From positions 1 through 33,999 of IMG/VR virus record IMGVR_UViG_3300014050_000080: a stretch of 33,999 nt of DNA; one strand, given 5' to 3'. The position numbers and the translations under genes are program-made. Shown here in pieces: positions 1-8,853 of the stretch (position 1 is its first letter; the number at the start of each line of letters is the position of its first letter). The DNA is from a virus. The notes beneath the pieces are model-generated. The model was not told where the DNA came from. It saw only the letters and a list, made by a program, of their open reading frames with translations, and made no database searches.

Positions 1-2786
1 CCACGAGGCATACCATCGCCTTCGCCTTCGAGTTCGTCAGCACGGTCTCCTTCTTCTTGAAGCAACTCAAGTACAGATGGTGCAGCCTTTGGTGCTTCTT
101 CAGCAACTGGTGCTTCTTCTGGAAGTTCTGCAATTTCATCTTTCTGACCAGCAAAGCCTTCATCAGCAATATCTTTGATAAGTTTGTTTGTGTCTTCACC
201 TTGTAGTTGAAGCGCATCACGAACTGCTTCACCTGGGATTGTTGCTACAAACTTGTCGCCATCTTCTGTAGGAAGTTCAATAACAGATGAACCAGGAACA
301 TCATTGCCTGGCTCAATAGCACGGCGAAGTTCACCAACTAATTCATCTTTGTTGAATGATTGTGCAAGATAAACAGGATTATCGCTGAAACCTTCTGGAA
401 GGTTTGCATCAGGATTTTCTGGAGTTACTTCTCTCCAAGCAGCATAAGGTTCTGGGCTAAGAGCCTGATACCCCTCTGGCATTGGAATATCTTCATTCTT
501 AGGTAGATATGGAGTGTGGTCCTTTGTCTCCATATACTTATCAATTTCACTTTGGCTCATACCCTCAAGCAAAGTAGGTAGTGGAACCTTATCCATCTCT
601 GCTGCATCAAATGCAGGTTCTTGCATTGCTGGCTTTTCATCAGAAGATGGTTCGCCTGTAGCACGCTCAAATGCTTTTTCAACTGTAGGTGTTTCTTCTC
701 CTACAGATTCTTTCTTGCGCCACGCATTGAGTGCATCTTCGTTAGCAGTATCGCCAGATTTCTTGTCATAAATCTTTGCAAGTTCCATTGGAGCATCGCC
801 ACCTGCTTCATCAATAGCAAGGAATAGCGCATCTGCTGGAACAAATTCATCTCCACGAGAGAAACCTAAAACACCATAACCAGTTGCTTCATCACCCTCT
901 TCTTTTGGAATTACGGCTTCTTCAAGAGCAGCAACAAGGTCACGCTCATCAAACTGCTGAGCAAGTTCTGTTGGGTCATCTGTGTAGTCAGGGCTCTCTT
1001 GGTCTTCACGTCCCTGTGGGTCGTAGTCAACTCCTGGAGCAATCTTGTATACCTGATTTGGATACTTATACTGGAACTTGTTTCCATCTTTTTTCTCAGG
1101 TGCTTGCGGTGCTTGCGGTGCTTGCGGTGCTTGCTGCTGAGGAATAGTCGCCTTCTTCTCTGATGAACCTTTCTCAGGGAAATCACCAGCACGACGAGTG
1201 TTACCCATCAACTTACCAAAAGAAGCCCAGCGTTGTTTTTGTGCTTGACTTGGCAAATCTACATAAGCAGATGTAGACCAATCTTCAAAATCATTCCAGA
1301 AGTTAGTTGGGAAAGCATTCTTATTTTCTGTTGTAAAGAAATTCTTGATGTCTTCTTCTGACATAGTGTCAATAGCATCAATTTGTTCTTGGCTAAATCC
1401 ATAATCCTTCATAAAGGATTTGATTTGCTCACGAGTCTTCTTTGCATACTCTTCCTGCATTGAAGGTAAGGCAGCCTCTACTGCGTCCCAGTTATCAAAT
1501 GTCTGTACATCATTTACATTGTTGAATGAGCGTACTCGGATTTTTCCATCTGGCTGAATGTCTGCTTGGAAGTTTCCATTGACATAATCAAGGCGCTTTC
1601 CATTTTCATCATTTTTAGGAGTGAAGAATGTAAATTCATCATTGCTCCAACCCTCTGGAACACCTTCGTGACGTCCTCCACCAATAGGACCGTTTGCTTT
1701 AGCATCTTCTTTATCAATTGTGTCAAGAACATCTGACCAACTGCTATGTGCGCCAGAAGGACCGTCTCCTCTAACTAAACCAAGAAGATTTCCATTTGGA
1801 CCAATTCTAAAAAGGAATTTATTTCCATTACCAACACTTACTCGGAATCCACCCTTATCAAATCCGCCATCTTTATTCTTTTCCCAGCCAGCAGGTGCTT
1901 CAACAAATTTTAGGTCTGCTTCATTGAGGATTGGGTCTGAACTTGAAACCTTTGCAGGTGTTGCGCTATATCCATCTTTAGTTGGATTGATAATTGCTTT
2001 GACATACTCGGACTGTGAAGATGGGAATTCAACAATACGTCCGTCTGGAAGTTCTACCTGAACATTGTCTTCATTTGTTGGTGAGTCAGCGACTGGCTTT
2101 CCAAGTAGAGAAAAGATTCCGCCATCTGCACGACGAATAAAGGCACGCATTCCTCCACCTTGGAATGCAAAGCGTCCTAAGCGGTCACGGCGCTGTAAGC
2201 GAGCACGAAGTGAACGCTCTGCTGAAGAGTTTCCATCAGCAGTAAGTGCCATCAAAGTGTCACGAGGGATTTCTCCCTGTGGAAGTGAAGATAAAAGACT
2301 TGTGTAATAAGTACGCTCTACAGAGCCAGCATCTGCAAGAAGAGCAGAAGCAACAATGGAGCGAGTCTCTGGGTTTTTAATTCTCAAATCATCTGCATAC
2401 CAACGAGCCTTTGCTTCCTTGAGAGCAGATGCTGTCATAGCGTGACGCTTTGTAGAGCGTGGGTGCGCTACTGGAAGAAGGTCTGTGTGTGAAAGAGTAA
2501 GAGATGTAACTTTATTATTCTGTAGAAGGCTGATGTATTGTGATAATTCCTTAATAGCCATATATTCTCTTAGAGAGAATGGCAAATTTTTTGTCTGTGA
2601 CAGTGAGCGCTGAATTACTTGAAACGCAGAGCGCTTTGTAATCTTACGAGTAGTAGATGCATCAGCATTGACTGAATCAATGACGGAGATGGCAGCCTCA
2701 CGCAACTTATGTGCTTGTTGGATAGCAGCAGCACGCTTACCCTCTGGTGAGAGTGCGTAACTAAAGCGGCGAATTACTCTGCTCAT
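1..2786 (-). CDS. Large virion-associated protein, C-terminus cut by window edge
   Basis: This open frame runs from ATG at 2786 to the left edge without a stop (about 928 codons), so it is partial at its C-terminus. The start overlaps the preceding stop as ATGA and has SD GAGGAAG. The N-terminal part contains a DLLPVAHPRSTK segment matching DLLPSAHPKSTK in the upstream gene, so the two share a module. The middle has two GW-containing beta-rich segments and a (QAP)n linker near residues 550-562. Beyond about residue 600 the chain is very acidic and carries a repeated unit (PTELAQQFDERDLVAALEEA and PVYLAQSFNKDELVGELRRA). It lies in the portal operon and is probably a head or packaging-associated protein. 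I do not recognise the family and no enzymatic motif is evident. Confidence 0.75.
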   Translation of the reverse strand, partial: MSRVIRRFSYALSPEGKRAAAIQQAHKLREAAISVIDSVNADASTTRKITKRSAFQVIQRSLSQTKNLPFSLREYMAIKELSQYISLLQNNKVTSLTLSHTDLLPVAHPRSTKRHAMTASALKEAKARWYADDLRIKNPETRSIVASALLADAGSVERTYYTSLLSSLPQGEIPRDTLMALTADGNSSAERSLRARLQRRDRLGRFAFQGGGMRAFIRRADGGIFSLLGKPVADSPTNEDNVQVELPDGRIVEFPSSQSEYVKAIINPTKDGYSATPAKVSSSDPILNEADLKFVEAPAGWEKNKDGGFDKGGFRVSVGNGNKFLFRIGPNGNLLGLVRGDGPSGAHSSWSDVLDTIDKEDAKANGPIGGGRHEGVPEGWSNDEFTFFTPKNDENGKRLDYVNGNFQADIQPDGKIRVRSFNNVNDVQTFDNWDAVEAALPSMQEEYAKKTREQIKSFMKDYGFSQEQIDAIDTMSEEDIKNFFTTENKNAFPTNFWNDFEDWSTSAYVDLPSQAQKQRWASFGKLMGNTRRAGDFPEKGSSEKKATIPQQQAPQAPQAPQAPEKKDGNKFQYKYPNQVYKIAPGVDYDPQGREDQESPDYTDDPTELAQQFDERDLVAALEEAVIPKEEGDEATGYGVLGFSRGDEFVPADALFLAIDEAGGDAPMELAKIYDKKSGDTANEDALNAWRKKESVGEETPTVEKAFERATGEPSSDEKPAMQEPAFDAAEMDKVPLPTLLEGMSQSEIDKYMETKDHTPYLPKNEDIPMPEGYQALSPEPYAAWREVTPENPDANLPEGFSDNPVYLAQSFNKDELVGELRRAIEPGNDVPGSSVIELPTEDGDKFVATIPGEAVRDALQLQGEDTNKLIKDIADEGFAGQKDEIAELPEEAPVAEEAPKAAPSVLELLQEEGDRADELEGEGDGMPR

Positions 2787-3481
2787 TCTTCCTCAATCGC
2801 TGGTAATAGGTCTGCGTCTAAACTTTCATATCCAAGAGATGCTAATAATGCTGCTCGCTTGAATGGGTCATCTCCATTGCGAACACCACGAAGCCAAGAT
2901 GCACGAATTGCTGTCTCTGCTTCATAACCAAAGCCAGAGTATTCTGCCATAGCAACAATTGCGTCTTCTGGATATTCGTATGATTCTTTATCAAGAATTT
3001 CTACTGATAATTCATTTTCATAATCAAATTCTTCTCCTGAAGCAGTAACACCCTTTGTGCTCTTTGGATGCGCTGAAGGTAGAAGGTCATTGTCTGACTT
3101 GTAACTAGAGTGTTTTGGTCTTCCAGAACTAAGTAGGCGAAGGAAAGCATTTACACGACCCATAGCCCACTGATTGCGAGTCATTCCTGGGCGGTGAGAA
3201 GTAGAAAATGCTCCAGCACCACGGCGATAAACAGCCTTGAGCATTCCAAGAGTTGCTTTGCGTCCTGCTGATGCTTTTTTATTGTGTTCTTGGACTTTCT
3301 TCTTCAGAGATTCTTCAGTTGCCTTACTAAAAACAACTTTTCTACTTCCAGAAGCAGAACCCTTAGCATTTTTACTAGAACCTTTTATCTGGTCCTTTTT
3401 TGGGGCAGGCTTAGAACCAGCAGCGGCAGTAATACCTGCTTCGTCTGCCTTATCTAAGAAAACAACCCAGTCTTGTGCCAT
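2783..3481 (-). CDS. Phage head-operon protein with RGAGAFSTSHRP motif
   Basis: This 232-residue protein follows the Dps-like gene. I chose ATG 3481 (MAQDWVVF), two bases after the upstream stop, rather than the ATG at 3544, because the extra 21 residues would lie over the end of the upstream gene. Residues about 20-60 are lysine/serine-rich and low complexity. A conserved-looking core follows: KATLGMLKAVYRRGAGAFS, STSHRPGMTRNQWAMGRVNA and DLLPSAHPKST. The tail is acidic, ending LLPAIEEE. A similar core seems common next to portal genes in phages of actinobacteria, but I cannot name a function. The DLLPxAHPxST segment recurs in the next gene, with which it overlaps by 4 nt. Confidence 0.8.
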   Translation of the reverse strand: MAQDWVVFLDKADEAGITAAAGSKPAPKKDQIKGSSKNAKGSASGSRKVVFSKATEESLKKKVQEHNKKASAGRKATLGMLKAVYRRGAGAFSTSHRPGMTRNQWAMGRVNAFLRLLSSGRPKHSSYKSDNDLLPSAHPKSTKGVTASGEEFDYENELSVEILDKESYEYPEDAIVAMAEYSGFGYEAETAIRASWLRGVRNGDDPFKRAALLASLGYESLDADLLPAIEEE

Positions 3482-3483
3482 TT

Positions 3484-3957
3484 TTAGAACTCGTAATTCG
3501 CTTTTTCTTCTGAAGTAAGGAATGCATTGAGTTGCCAGCGCCACTTCTGGTGCATATCAATGCGCTCAGCAATGAAATTAGCAATTCCCTGCTCGTTGCT
3601 CTGATTAGCAATATCAAAAGTCATCTTGAGAGAGTTCAACATAATTTCATTTGCATCGTAAAGGTCTTTGCACATCGCCATAGCGTTCTGCCCAACCTGT
3701 GCATCCTGAATATCTGATGCACGAGCAAACTCAACAAGGCGATAAGGCGCTGGAGCACCTAACTTACGAATATCTTCTGCTGTATCGTCAATAGAACCGT
3801 ATACATCTTCGTAAATCTCGGCAAAGAATGCGTGGAACTGTGAAAAATCGTTTCCTACAACGTTCCAGTGATGCCCGTGAGCCTTGAAGTACATAACAAC
3901 TTCATTACCCAATACCTTTGTGAGTGCCTCAACAAGTTGCGGATTCTCTACTGCCAT
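3484..3957 (-). CDS. dps: Dps / ferritin-like protein
   Basis: This 157-residue protein has the Dps-type ferritin-like four-helix pattern: KAHGHHWNVVG, a second histidine in FSQFHAFFAEIYEDV, then DDTAEDIRKLG. These are the spaced His/Asp/Glu residues that form the inter-subunit ferroxidase site of Dps. The length fits the family (about 150-180). Dps proteins form 12-mers that oxidise and store iron and often bind DNA. The gene abuts the portal stop (TAA-ATG) and has SD AGAAGGAG, so it is translated with the head genes. That placement suggests production late in infection and possibly a role in protecting DNA or association with the virion, which is inference. No lysine-rich N-terminal DNA-binding tail is seen. 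Confidence 0.87.
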   Translation of the reverse strand: MAVENPQLVEALTKVLGNEVVMYFKAHGHHWNVVGNDFSQFHAFFAEIYEDVYGSIDDTAEDIRKLGAPAPYRLVEFARASDIQDAQVGQNAMAMCKDLYDANEIMLNSLKMTFDIANQSNEQGIANFIAERIDMHQKWRWQLNAFLTSEEKANYEF

Positions 3958-5712
3958 TTACTGTGCTCCTTCTTGTGTTGCTGGAGCCTGTGGCGCTTCA
4001 GCAGATGGTGTTTGTGTTGCTTGTTTCAATACTTCTTCTAGTGCTGGAGGAATTGGAGCAACAGAATTTGCTTGCTGAGCATTCTTCACTGCTTCCATCA
4101 TCTCTGGAGCAATCGCTCCAAGCATTGCCTCTGTTAGTTCAGGAGTAATAACTCCCTTTTCTGCCAGTAAGCGAATAGCAAGTTCGTTCGGTGTTGGTGC
4201 ATCTGCTGTTGAGAAGCCGTGAGCACGTCGCCAAGTGTCAAGAGAGATTGCGTTACGGTCTAAACCAGCATCTGCATCTGCTGCACGGTCATTGCGTGTT
4301 GCAACCGCTGATGGGTCATACCAAATAACAATCTTTTCAACATCTGTTTGGCTAAATCCCTGAGCAATAAGATATGGGCGAAGATAAACAACTGTTAAAG
4401 CATCTGAAATGAGCAACATAAGTGGCTCGATGTGTGCCTTATAGAGTGCTTCATCAATCTGTAGAGCGTTTGAGTACTTTACATTTGCAAGTCCTGTAAC
4501 AACATCCTTTGGAACATCAAGTCCCTGCAAGATACGCTCTAGTACGCGGTCAGAACGCTCAGCAAGCGCTGGGTCGAATGAACGCTCGAACTTGAATTGC
4601 TTAATCTTGTCGCCAAGTTCTGCTGGACCACGAATAATAAGTGGAACAACTGCTGATGCTGACTCCTCATCACGAATAGGAGTTGTCATCGCATCAATAA
4701 GTTGCTCTTCAAATTCATCTTCTGCTTCTTCAGCAACAAAGTTTGGATTCAACTCATTATCTGAGTCGTATGGCATATCTGGGTCGCCTTGTGCAGCAAC
4801 TGACAAACCATCTGGAAGATAAAGTGCGCCAGCATTGAGGCGAGAGCGTGCAGTGGCACGGAATGTACGGTTGAGCAGAAGAAGTTCTGCACACATATCA
4901 AGCAAACCACGAAGTGATGAATCTGCTTCATCTGAGTAGCGTGGGTGTGAACGCCAAATACGACCAACAAATGCACCACGACCTAAACGGTTCTGCGGAT
5001 TATTCTTTCCATTACCAACAGTTTGCTCACGGCGGCCAATAACATTGAATCCACCAGCAGCATCAAGAGTTACTTCATCAACAGAACGAATATCCCAAGA
5101 CTCAGGTAGGCCTGAACCTGGACGCTCTGGCATCTGTACTAAATAACATTCACCAGCAACAGAGAGATTGAGAGCAGCATCTTTGAGGAGACCTGCTTGT
5201 CCACCGTATGCTGAATCAAGTCGTGCAAGTGCACGCTCTGCTGCGGCAGCAAGTCGTGGGTCTAGATGTGAAGAGTTGCGAACTGGAATTGGTGCTTCTG
5301 CTGCATTTTCATTGATTGCTGCATAGATACGAATACGAGAAACAACAGATGCAACAAGATTGAATGCATATTTGATTTCACCAATTGCGTCGTAGTACTC
5401 CCACGCTTCTGCTTGCCACGCAGATGATGCAGCGGAGCGACGTGTTTTGAATTGTTCGTATTCACCCTTGTCATTTACTTTTACTTGGACTGCTGCTGCT
5501 GTCAAAGTGCGAGGTGTTGAGTACGCTACTGACTGCGCTTGATTACTAGAAGATAAAAATACGGACGCTGGTCCAGAAACTTTAGGTGGAGTTGTATTGA
5601 TAACTACTTGACGAGAACGATTTGTTTGGCGCTTACGACGAGGTGTTGACTTCTTTGCGACGGGAGAAGGTGTTGACTCTACTGGTTCATCACCACGGCT
5701 AAATACGCCCAC
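3958..5712 (-). CDS. Portal protein
   Basis: This 584-residue protein forms the dodecameric ring at the head vertex through which DNA is packaged. After a basic, disordered N-terminus (residues 1-60) comes an actinophage-portal-like segment with WQAEAWEYYDAIGEIKYAFN, SRIRIYA, an alanine-rich helical region, LIIRGPAELGDKIKQFKF and VLERILQGLDVPKDVVTG, matching the usual portal stem/clip order. Its length is typical. The start is GTG 5712, with SD GAGGAG six bases upstream; no better ATG exists. It is followed directly by the Dps-like gene. The Ala/Gln/Pro-rich C-terminus is probably disordered. Confidence 0.85.
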   Translation of the reverse strand: MGVFSRGDEPVESTPSPVAKKSTPRRKRQTNRSRQVVINTTPPKVSGPASVFLSSSNQAQSVAYSTPRTLTAAAVQVKVNDKGEYEQFKTRRSAASSAWQAEAWEYYDAIGEIKYAFNLVASVVSRIRIYAAINENAAEAPIPVRNSSHLDPRLAAAAERALARLDSAYGGQAGLLKDAALNLSVAGECYLVQMPERPGSGLPESWDIRSVDEVTLDAAGGFNVIGRREQTVGNGKNNPQNRLGRGAFVGRIWRSHPRYSDEADSSLRGLLDMCAELLLLNRTFRATARSRLNAGALYLPDGLSVAAQGDPDMPYDSDNELNPNFVAEEAEDEFEEQLIDAMTTPIRDEESASAVVPLIIRGPAELGDKIKQFKFERSFDPALAERSDRVLERILQGLDVPKDVVTGLANVKYSNALQIDEALYKAHIEPLMLLISDALTVVYLRPYLIAQGFSQTDVEKIVIWYDPSAVATRNDRAADADAGLDRNAISLDTWRRAHGFSTADAPTPNELAIRLLAEKGVITPELTEAMLGAIAPEMMEAVKNAQQANSVAPIPPALEEVLKQATQTPSAEAPQAPATQEGAQ

Positions 5713-5747
5713 TTATAACTCCTCGTCTATGTTACGGAATATGAGGG

Positions 5748-6032
5748 TCATTGCTTTTCCTCATACGCGGTCAACAGTCCTGCTAAGGCAGAAAACGCTA
5801 ATACGGTTTCTATCCCCAAAGTTACTACGGGAATAATGATACTAGATAATACAAGAAGTAATGCTATCCAAATGCTTGTACACCAAGTACAAGTAAACAA
5901 GTATCCAAACCAATTCTTCTCTGGCGGGAACTTCTTCCATATCCAGTTTCGTGGACGGGAAAATATTTCATCTTTTGTGACAAGTCTTGTGAGGCGATAG
6001 GTAGCCAAACCGCCTAAAACTAACTCAAGCAT
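5748..6032 (-). CDS. DUF1360-type small membrane protein
   Basis: This 94-residue protein matches the DUF1360 layout: an N-terminal LATYRLTRLVTKDEI, a PRNW..K region, a FTCTWCTSIWIAL signature (Cys-x-x-Cys-x-Ser-x-Trp), and two hydrophobic helices (about residues 50-68 and 70-88). DUF1360 proteins occur in phages and in Bacillus; their role is unknown. The start has a good SD (AAAGGAG) and overlaps the upstream stop by 8 nt. Its place in the head operon may mean late expression only. Confidence 0.8.
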   Translation of the reverse strand: MLELVLGGLATYRLTRLVTKDEIFSRPRNWIWKKFPPEKNWFGYLFTCTWCTSIWIALLLVLSSIIIPVVTLGIETVLAFSALAGLLTAYEEKQ

Positions 6033-6372
6033 TTATCTCCTTTATTGGATTCCACGCACCCAGCCTAGACCCACAGCCGCAATTATCTTCCTTACGAAAC
6101 GATAGGATTTTTCCTGTCTCTGTAATTGCTCTATGAACCTTGTCATCGCCCTTGCTATAGAAGACGCATCTTTCATTGAAAACTGTTTTAGGACCAGACT
6201 CTGAGTCAACGGCAATAATAAGTAAATCAGCAATAATGACAATCCTTGAGCGGTCTACTCTGCGAGTTCCTTGAGGAGAGAAACCTCTAGGGGTGAACTC
6301 CTCGATGGACTCCAAAGAGTCAGGTGGGGCTATTGCTACTACTGCTGGGAAAACATCAGCCAGTTTTTTCAC
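6025..6372 (-). CDS. Hypothetical protein (GTG start)
   Basis: This 115-residue protein is not recognised. The frame is open further upstream, but GTG 6372 is chosen because it shares one base with the preceding stop (TAGTG) and has SD GGAG five bases away; an earlier start would overlap the upstream gene by 118 nt. The chain has a hydrophobic VDRSRIVIIADLLIIAVDSE strand region and a C-terminal DNCGCGSRLGAW segment, which might bind metal. It could be a small beta-rich regulatory or structural protein. Confidence 0.65.
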   Translation of the reverse strand: MKKLADVFPAVVAIAPPDSLESIEEFTPRGFSPQGTRRVDRSRIVIIADLLIIAVDSESGPKTVFNERCVFYSKGDDKVHRAITETGKILSFRKEDNCGCGSRLGAWNPIKEINA

Positions 6373-6716
6373 TACTTCTCCGTATACTCTAGAGGTACAT
6401 AGAAAGTATCCCAGCCAAGAAAGGTTTTGGCTAGTGTAAGAGAGACTAGCAACGGCTTTTCTCTGCTGGCTTTTCCAACAACGAGCCATTCATCTATATC
6501 TTCTGAAGTTTTCGCTACTGGGCAATACATCCAAGAGTCAATCATCTGAAGCGTCTCAAGCGGAAAGGCTAAGGGCATATTGGACTTCTCTGAAATAAGA
6601 GTTTCAAGTGGGCGAGCCTGAGAGCGTTTATTGGCTCGCTTTGGGTTGACCCAAACGGCAATCACAAGTTGGTCTTCGGAATAAGTCCCTGATGCTGTCT
6701 TATAGGTTCTAGCCAT
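6372..6716 (-). CDS. Hypothetical protein
   Basis: This 114-residue protein is not recognised. ATG 6716 (MARTYKTAS) is preferred: it has SD AGGAGAA eight bases upstream and overlaps the upstream stop by 8 nt, whereas ATG 6767 would overlap by 59. The protein is soluble, basic in the middle (NPKRANKRSQARP) with several hydrophobic strands. It sits between the double-HTH gene and the next small gene in the head operon and is translationally coupled to both. Confidence 0.65.
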   Translation of the reverse strand: MARTYKTASGTYSEDQLVIAVWVNPKRANKRSQARPLETLISEKSNMPLAFPLETLQMIDSWMYCPVAKTSEDIDEWLVVGKASREKPLLVSLTLAKTFLGWDTFYVPLEYTEK

Positions 6717-7227
6717 TAGCAATTCTCCTAGCCATAGCCCTATAGGTAACGCCCGCAACCTTGGCAATCTCCGCTGCTGGTACTCCTCGGTTGTAGAGGC
6801 TCAAGGCAAGTGCTGTAAGTTCCCTGTTGGCAACTGCTAGGTCGCTGTTAGGGTCGCTCTTGGCACGATAGCGTCGTGAAAGAAGCGAGAGTTCTTTGAT
6901 GCGTGGTTTGAGATGCTCTGGAACTCCTGGAGAGATAGAGCGAATCTTAGGAGAGTGTTTGATAGGTGCTGATACTGTCAAAGACTTTGGCGGAGGTGTT
7001 GGTATTGGTCTGCGCTGTGGCTCTGAAGAAGCATTGAGTATCCAAAAGTGAACTGTAGATTTTGGTCGTGCTGGTTTGAGAGAATCAGCAATAATCTTGA
7101 GAGACCAGCCCGCTTCCCATAGCGCACGAAGACGTGCTGGTACTTGGGCTTTATCTAATGCGGATAGAAAAGTAACCTCGTCGTCTGGGAGTCTTACTTT
7201 CTTTTTCATTACCTTATTGTACAGCAT
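6709..7227 (-). CDS. Double helix-turn-helix protein (paralogue of 11236-11895)
   Basis: This protein of 172 residues (166 if ATG 7209 is used) appears to have two HTH units. The first is around residues 38-56 (GWSLKIIADSL...STVHFW). The second is at the C-terminus (GVPAAEIAKVAGVTYRAMARR). They are joined by a Pro-rich linker and an LKPRIKELSLLSRRYRAKS helix. The plus-strand gene at 11236 has the same order of elements (LP-E-V, GW--K-IA--L, Pro-rich linker, LKEL, GVT--A-A-R), so the two are paralogues. Likely role: DNA-binding regulator, possibly of late or early genes. Being embedded in the structural operon suggests feedback control, which is inference. No clear SD is seen at 7227. Confidence 0.7.
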   Translation of the reverse strand: MLYNKVMKKKVRLPDDEVTFLSALDKAQVPARLRALWEAGWSLKIIADSLKPARPKSTVHFWILNASSEPQRRPIPTPPPKSLTVSAPIKHSPKIRSISPGVPEHLKPRIKELSLLSRRYRAKSDPNSDLAVANRELTALALSLYNRGVPAAEIAKVAGVTYRAMARRIANG

Positions 7228-7247
7228 TTTTTAGATGCGTACAGGAG

Positions 7248-8357
7248 TTACTGGTGGACCTGGACCTTTACTCCGTAATGAACGGAAGGTTCGTGATGAA
7301 CGGCAGCAGGACGAATTGCCTTGAGGATAATGTCGTTTTTATTGCCGTGGACATCGTATCCATCTGCTCGCTTCTCATTGACAACTTGGATAGCGCCAAG
7401 GTTGACATCTACTAATCCAGTAGCGTACATCCACTTGTGGTCTTGGTCTTCGGAGAAGAAAGCAATGCCAGGACTTGTGCGCTCTGCAAAAGATGAAACA
7501 CCAACTGTGGAGAAAGTAAAGGTAGTTGCGTTAGGTGTACCAGTTACTTTGAAAGTATTATTAAGAGAACCATTTGTTTCATACTGAATAGTGACCATAT
7601 CGTCTACAGCAAGTCCGTGACTTGTTGTTACAGTTACTGTACAAACATTTCCGCTAGACACAGCAATAGTTTGAATATCTACTTGTGGGCCTGAGCCGTC
7701 ATATCCTGAACCAATAGCAATAGGAGTTCCGTTGGTTGTCTCAAGGTGCTTTCTTCCCGTCTCATCGGGGCGTTCAAGAATCCACTGGCTACCTAGAAGG
7801 GCTGCCATATCACGGGTCATATGAATAACGCCCTGCTCACCAATCGGAGATTGAGCAATGGCATACTCAAGGAAGCCTAGACCTTCTTGCATCTGAACTA
7901 GACGTCCGTAATCAACAATATTGAGAGTAGATGCCTTTGTGAGATATTGATTATCGTTGCCGTTTGCTCGTGCAGCGTAACCTTTCATAAACTCGTGCTC
8001 AATAGATTTCTGAGTTCCTGCTTCAAGTTGACGAACAATCTTTTCTTGACGCTTCTCAGGAAGCATATTTGTGGCTGTAGCAAAGTCTTCAACCTCAAGG
8101 AAGAATGGCTTTACAGTGATGTAACGCTTACTGCCTGTAGCGTCATTGATAACGTGAGCAACAGAACCGTTATCTTGTAAAAGTCTGATAGTTGGGTTTG
8201 TCTCAAAGATGTGGTCATACCCACGAACCCAGCGTTCTTCTTTGTCTAGAGTCTTTTCTCTATCTACAAGTTCTGTAAGACGAGCAACGCTCAGAATGCC
8301 GTATTCAGTTGGCTGTAAAGGGTGTGGCGGAAAATAACCCTCAAACTGTTGTGCCAC
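7248..8357 (-). CDS. Major-capsid-like protein with inserted beta domain
   Basis: This 369-residue protein is the first gene of the minus-strand structural operon. It has features I associate with HK97-fold capsid proteins: an extended N-terminus, a LEAGTQKSIEHEFMKGYAAR helix, QSPIGEQGVIHMTRDMAALL, a TTNGTPIAIGSGYDG loop and a C-terminal WMYATGLVDVNLGAIQVV strand region. Between them (about residues 230-285) sits a Thr/Val-rich insert with the SSGNVCTVTVTTSHGLAVDD and TTFTFSTVG pattern seen as a beta domain in other virion proteins. The start is GTG 8357, with SD AGAGGAG. A capsid gene upstream of the portal gene is unusual, so a minor head protein remains possible. Confidence 0.6.
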   Translation of the reverse strand: MAQQFEGYFPPHPLQPTEYGILSVARLTELVDREKTLDKEERWVRGYDHIFETNPTIRLLQDNGSVAHVINDATGSKRYITVKPFFLEVEDFATATNMLPEKRQEKIVRQLEAGTQKSIEHEFMKGYAARANGNDNQYLTKASTLNIVDYGRLVQMQEGLGFLEYAIAQSPIGEQGVIHMTRDMAALLGSQWILERPDETGRKHLETTNGTPIAIGSGYDGSGPQVDIQTIAVSSGNVCTVTVTTSHGLAVDDMVTIQYETNGSLNNTFKVTGTPNATTFTFSTVGVSSFAERTSPGIAFFSEDQDHKWMYATGLVDVNLGAIQVVNEKRADGYDVHGNKNDIILKAIRPAAVHHEPSVHYGVKVQVHQ

Positions 8358-8526
8358 CCAATTACTCCTCTAAGTTTGGTTGCTAGAAGTATACATTATC
8401 TACGGCTCTAGAAGACTTGGACGATACATCAAAATATATGAACATTTACGATTTCTGCTTTTGGCCTGCGAGAAGGCCCCGCTTGTTCGGCGCGACTTTC
8501 TAAATCGTTTCCGGAAGTTAATTTAA

Positions 8527-8567
8527 GAAATAATTTTTTATTTTTGTTTGCAAAAATTATTTTCTAA
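8527..8567. repeat. A/T-rich inverted repeat
   Basis: AGAAATAATTTTT and AAAAATTATTTTCT form a near-perfect 13-bp dyad (one extra T) around a T/G-rich loop. It could be an easily melted site, a late-promoter element or a terminator without a GC stem; nothing distinguishes these. Confidence 0.6.
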
Positions 8568-8592
8568 AAAAGTCAATGTGCCTTGCCTCTTA

Positions 8593-8606
8593 GCAAAAAG
8601 TAAAAA
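8593..8606 (+). repeat. Motif A copy
   Basis: GCAAAAAGTAAAAA, the perfect consensus. It is non-coding, with motif B starting 21 bases downstream on the same strand. Confidence 0.85.
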
Positions 8607-8626
8607 TCTACGCCTTTGGGAGCAAC

Positions 8627-8642
8627 AATTACAAACAACTTT
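8627..8642 (+). repeat. Motif B copy
   Basis: AATTACAAACAACTTT, one mismatch to the consensus AACTACAAACAACTTT. It lies in the divergent intergenic region. Confidence 0.8.
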
Positions 8643-8771
8643 CTAGGTCTTTCTGGGGCTAGATGTGTCTGGTTTCTTGAAGTGTAGTTATGTATTATGA
8701 AGTCTGATAGTTTCCTGAGAGTTAGATGTGTTTATGTCTCTGGTGATTTAGTGGCTAGGTCTGGGGTAGGT

Positions 8772-8787
8772 AACTACAAACAACTTT
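8772..8787 (+). repeat. Motif B copy
   Basis: AACTACAAACAACTTT, the exact consensus, 38 bases upstream of the -35 box of the 8883 gene. Confidence 0.85.
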
Positions 8788-8824
8788 CCAACTCTGACAA
8801 GGCTAGGGTTATCTGCTAGATTAC

Positions 8825-8853
8825 TTGACAATACTTAGGACAAGTGATAGATT
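8825..8853 (+). promoter_or_regulatory. Sigma70-like promoter for 8883 gene
   Basis: TTGACA, 17-bp spacer, TAGATT. The -10 box ends about 30 bases before the ATG, which has SD AGAAAGGG. Confidence 0.75.

Noticed and set aside
513-2307. Several plus-strand frames (85-113 codons) and a minus frame at 911-1192
   Set aside because: All lie within the large open frame of the >928-residue protein and show no SD or plausible protein pattern.
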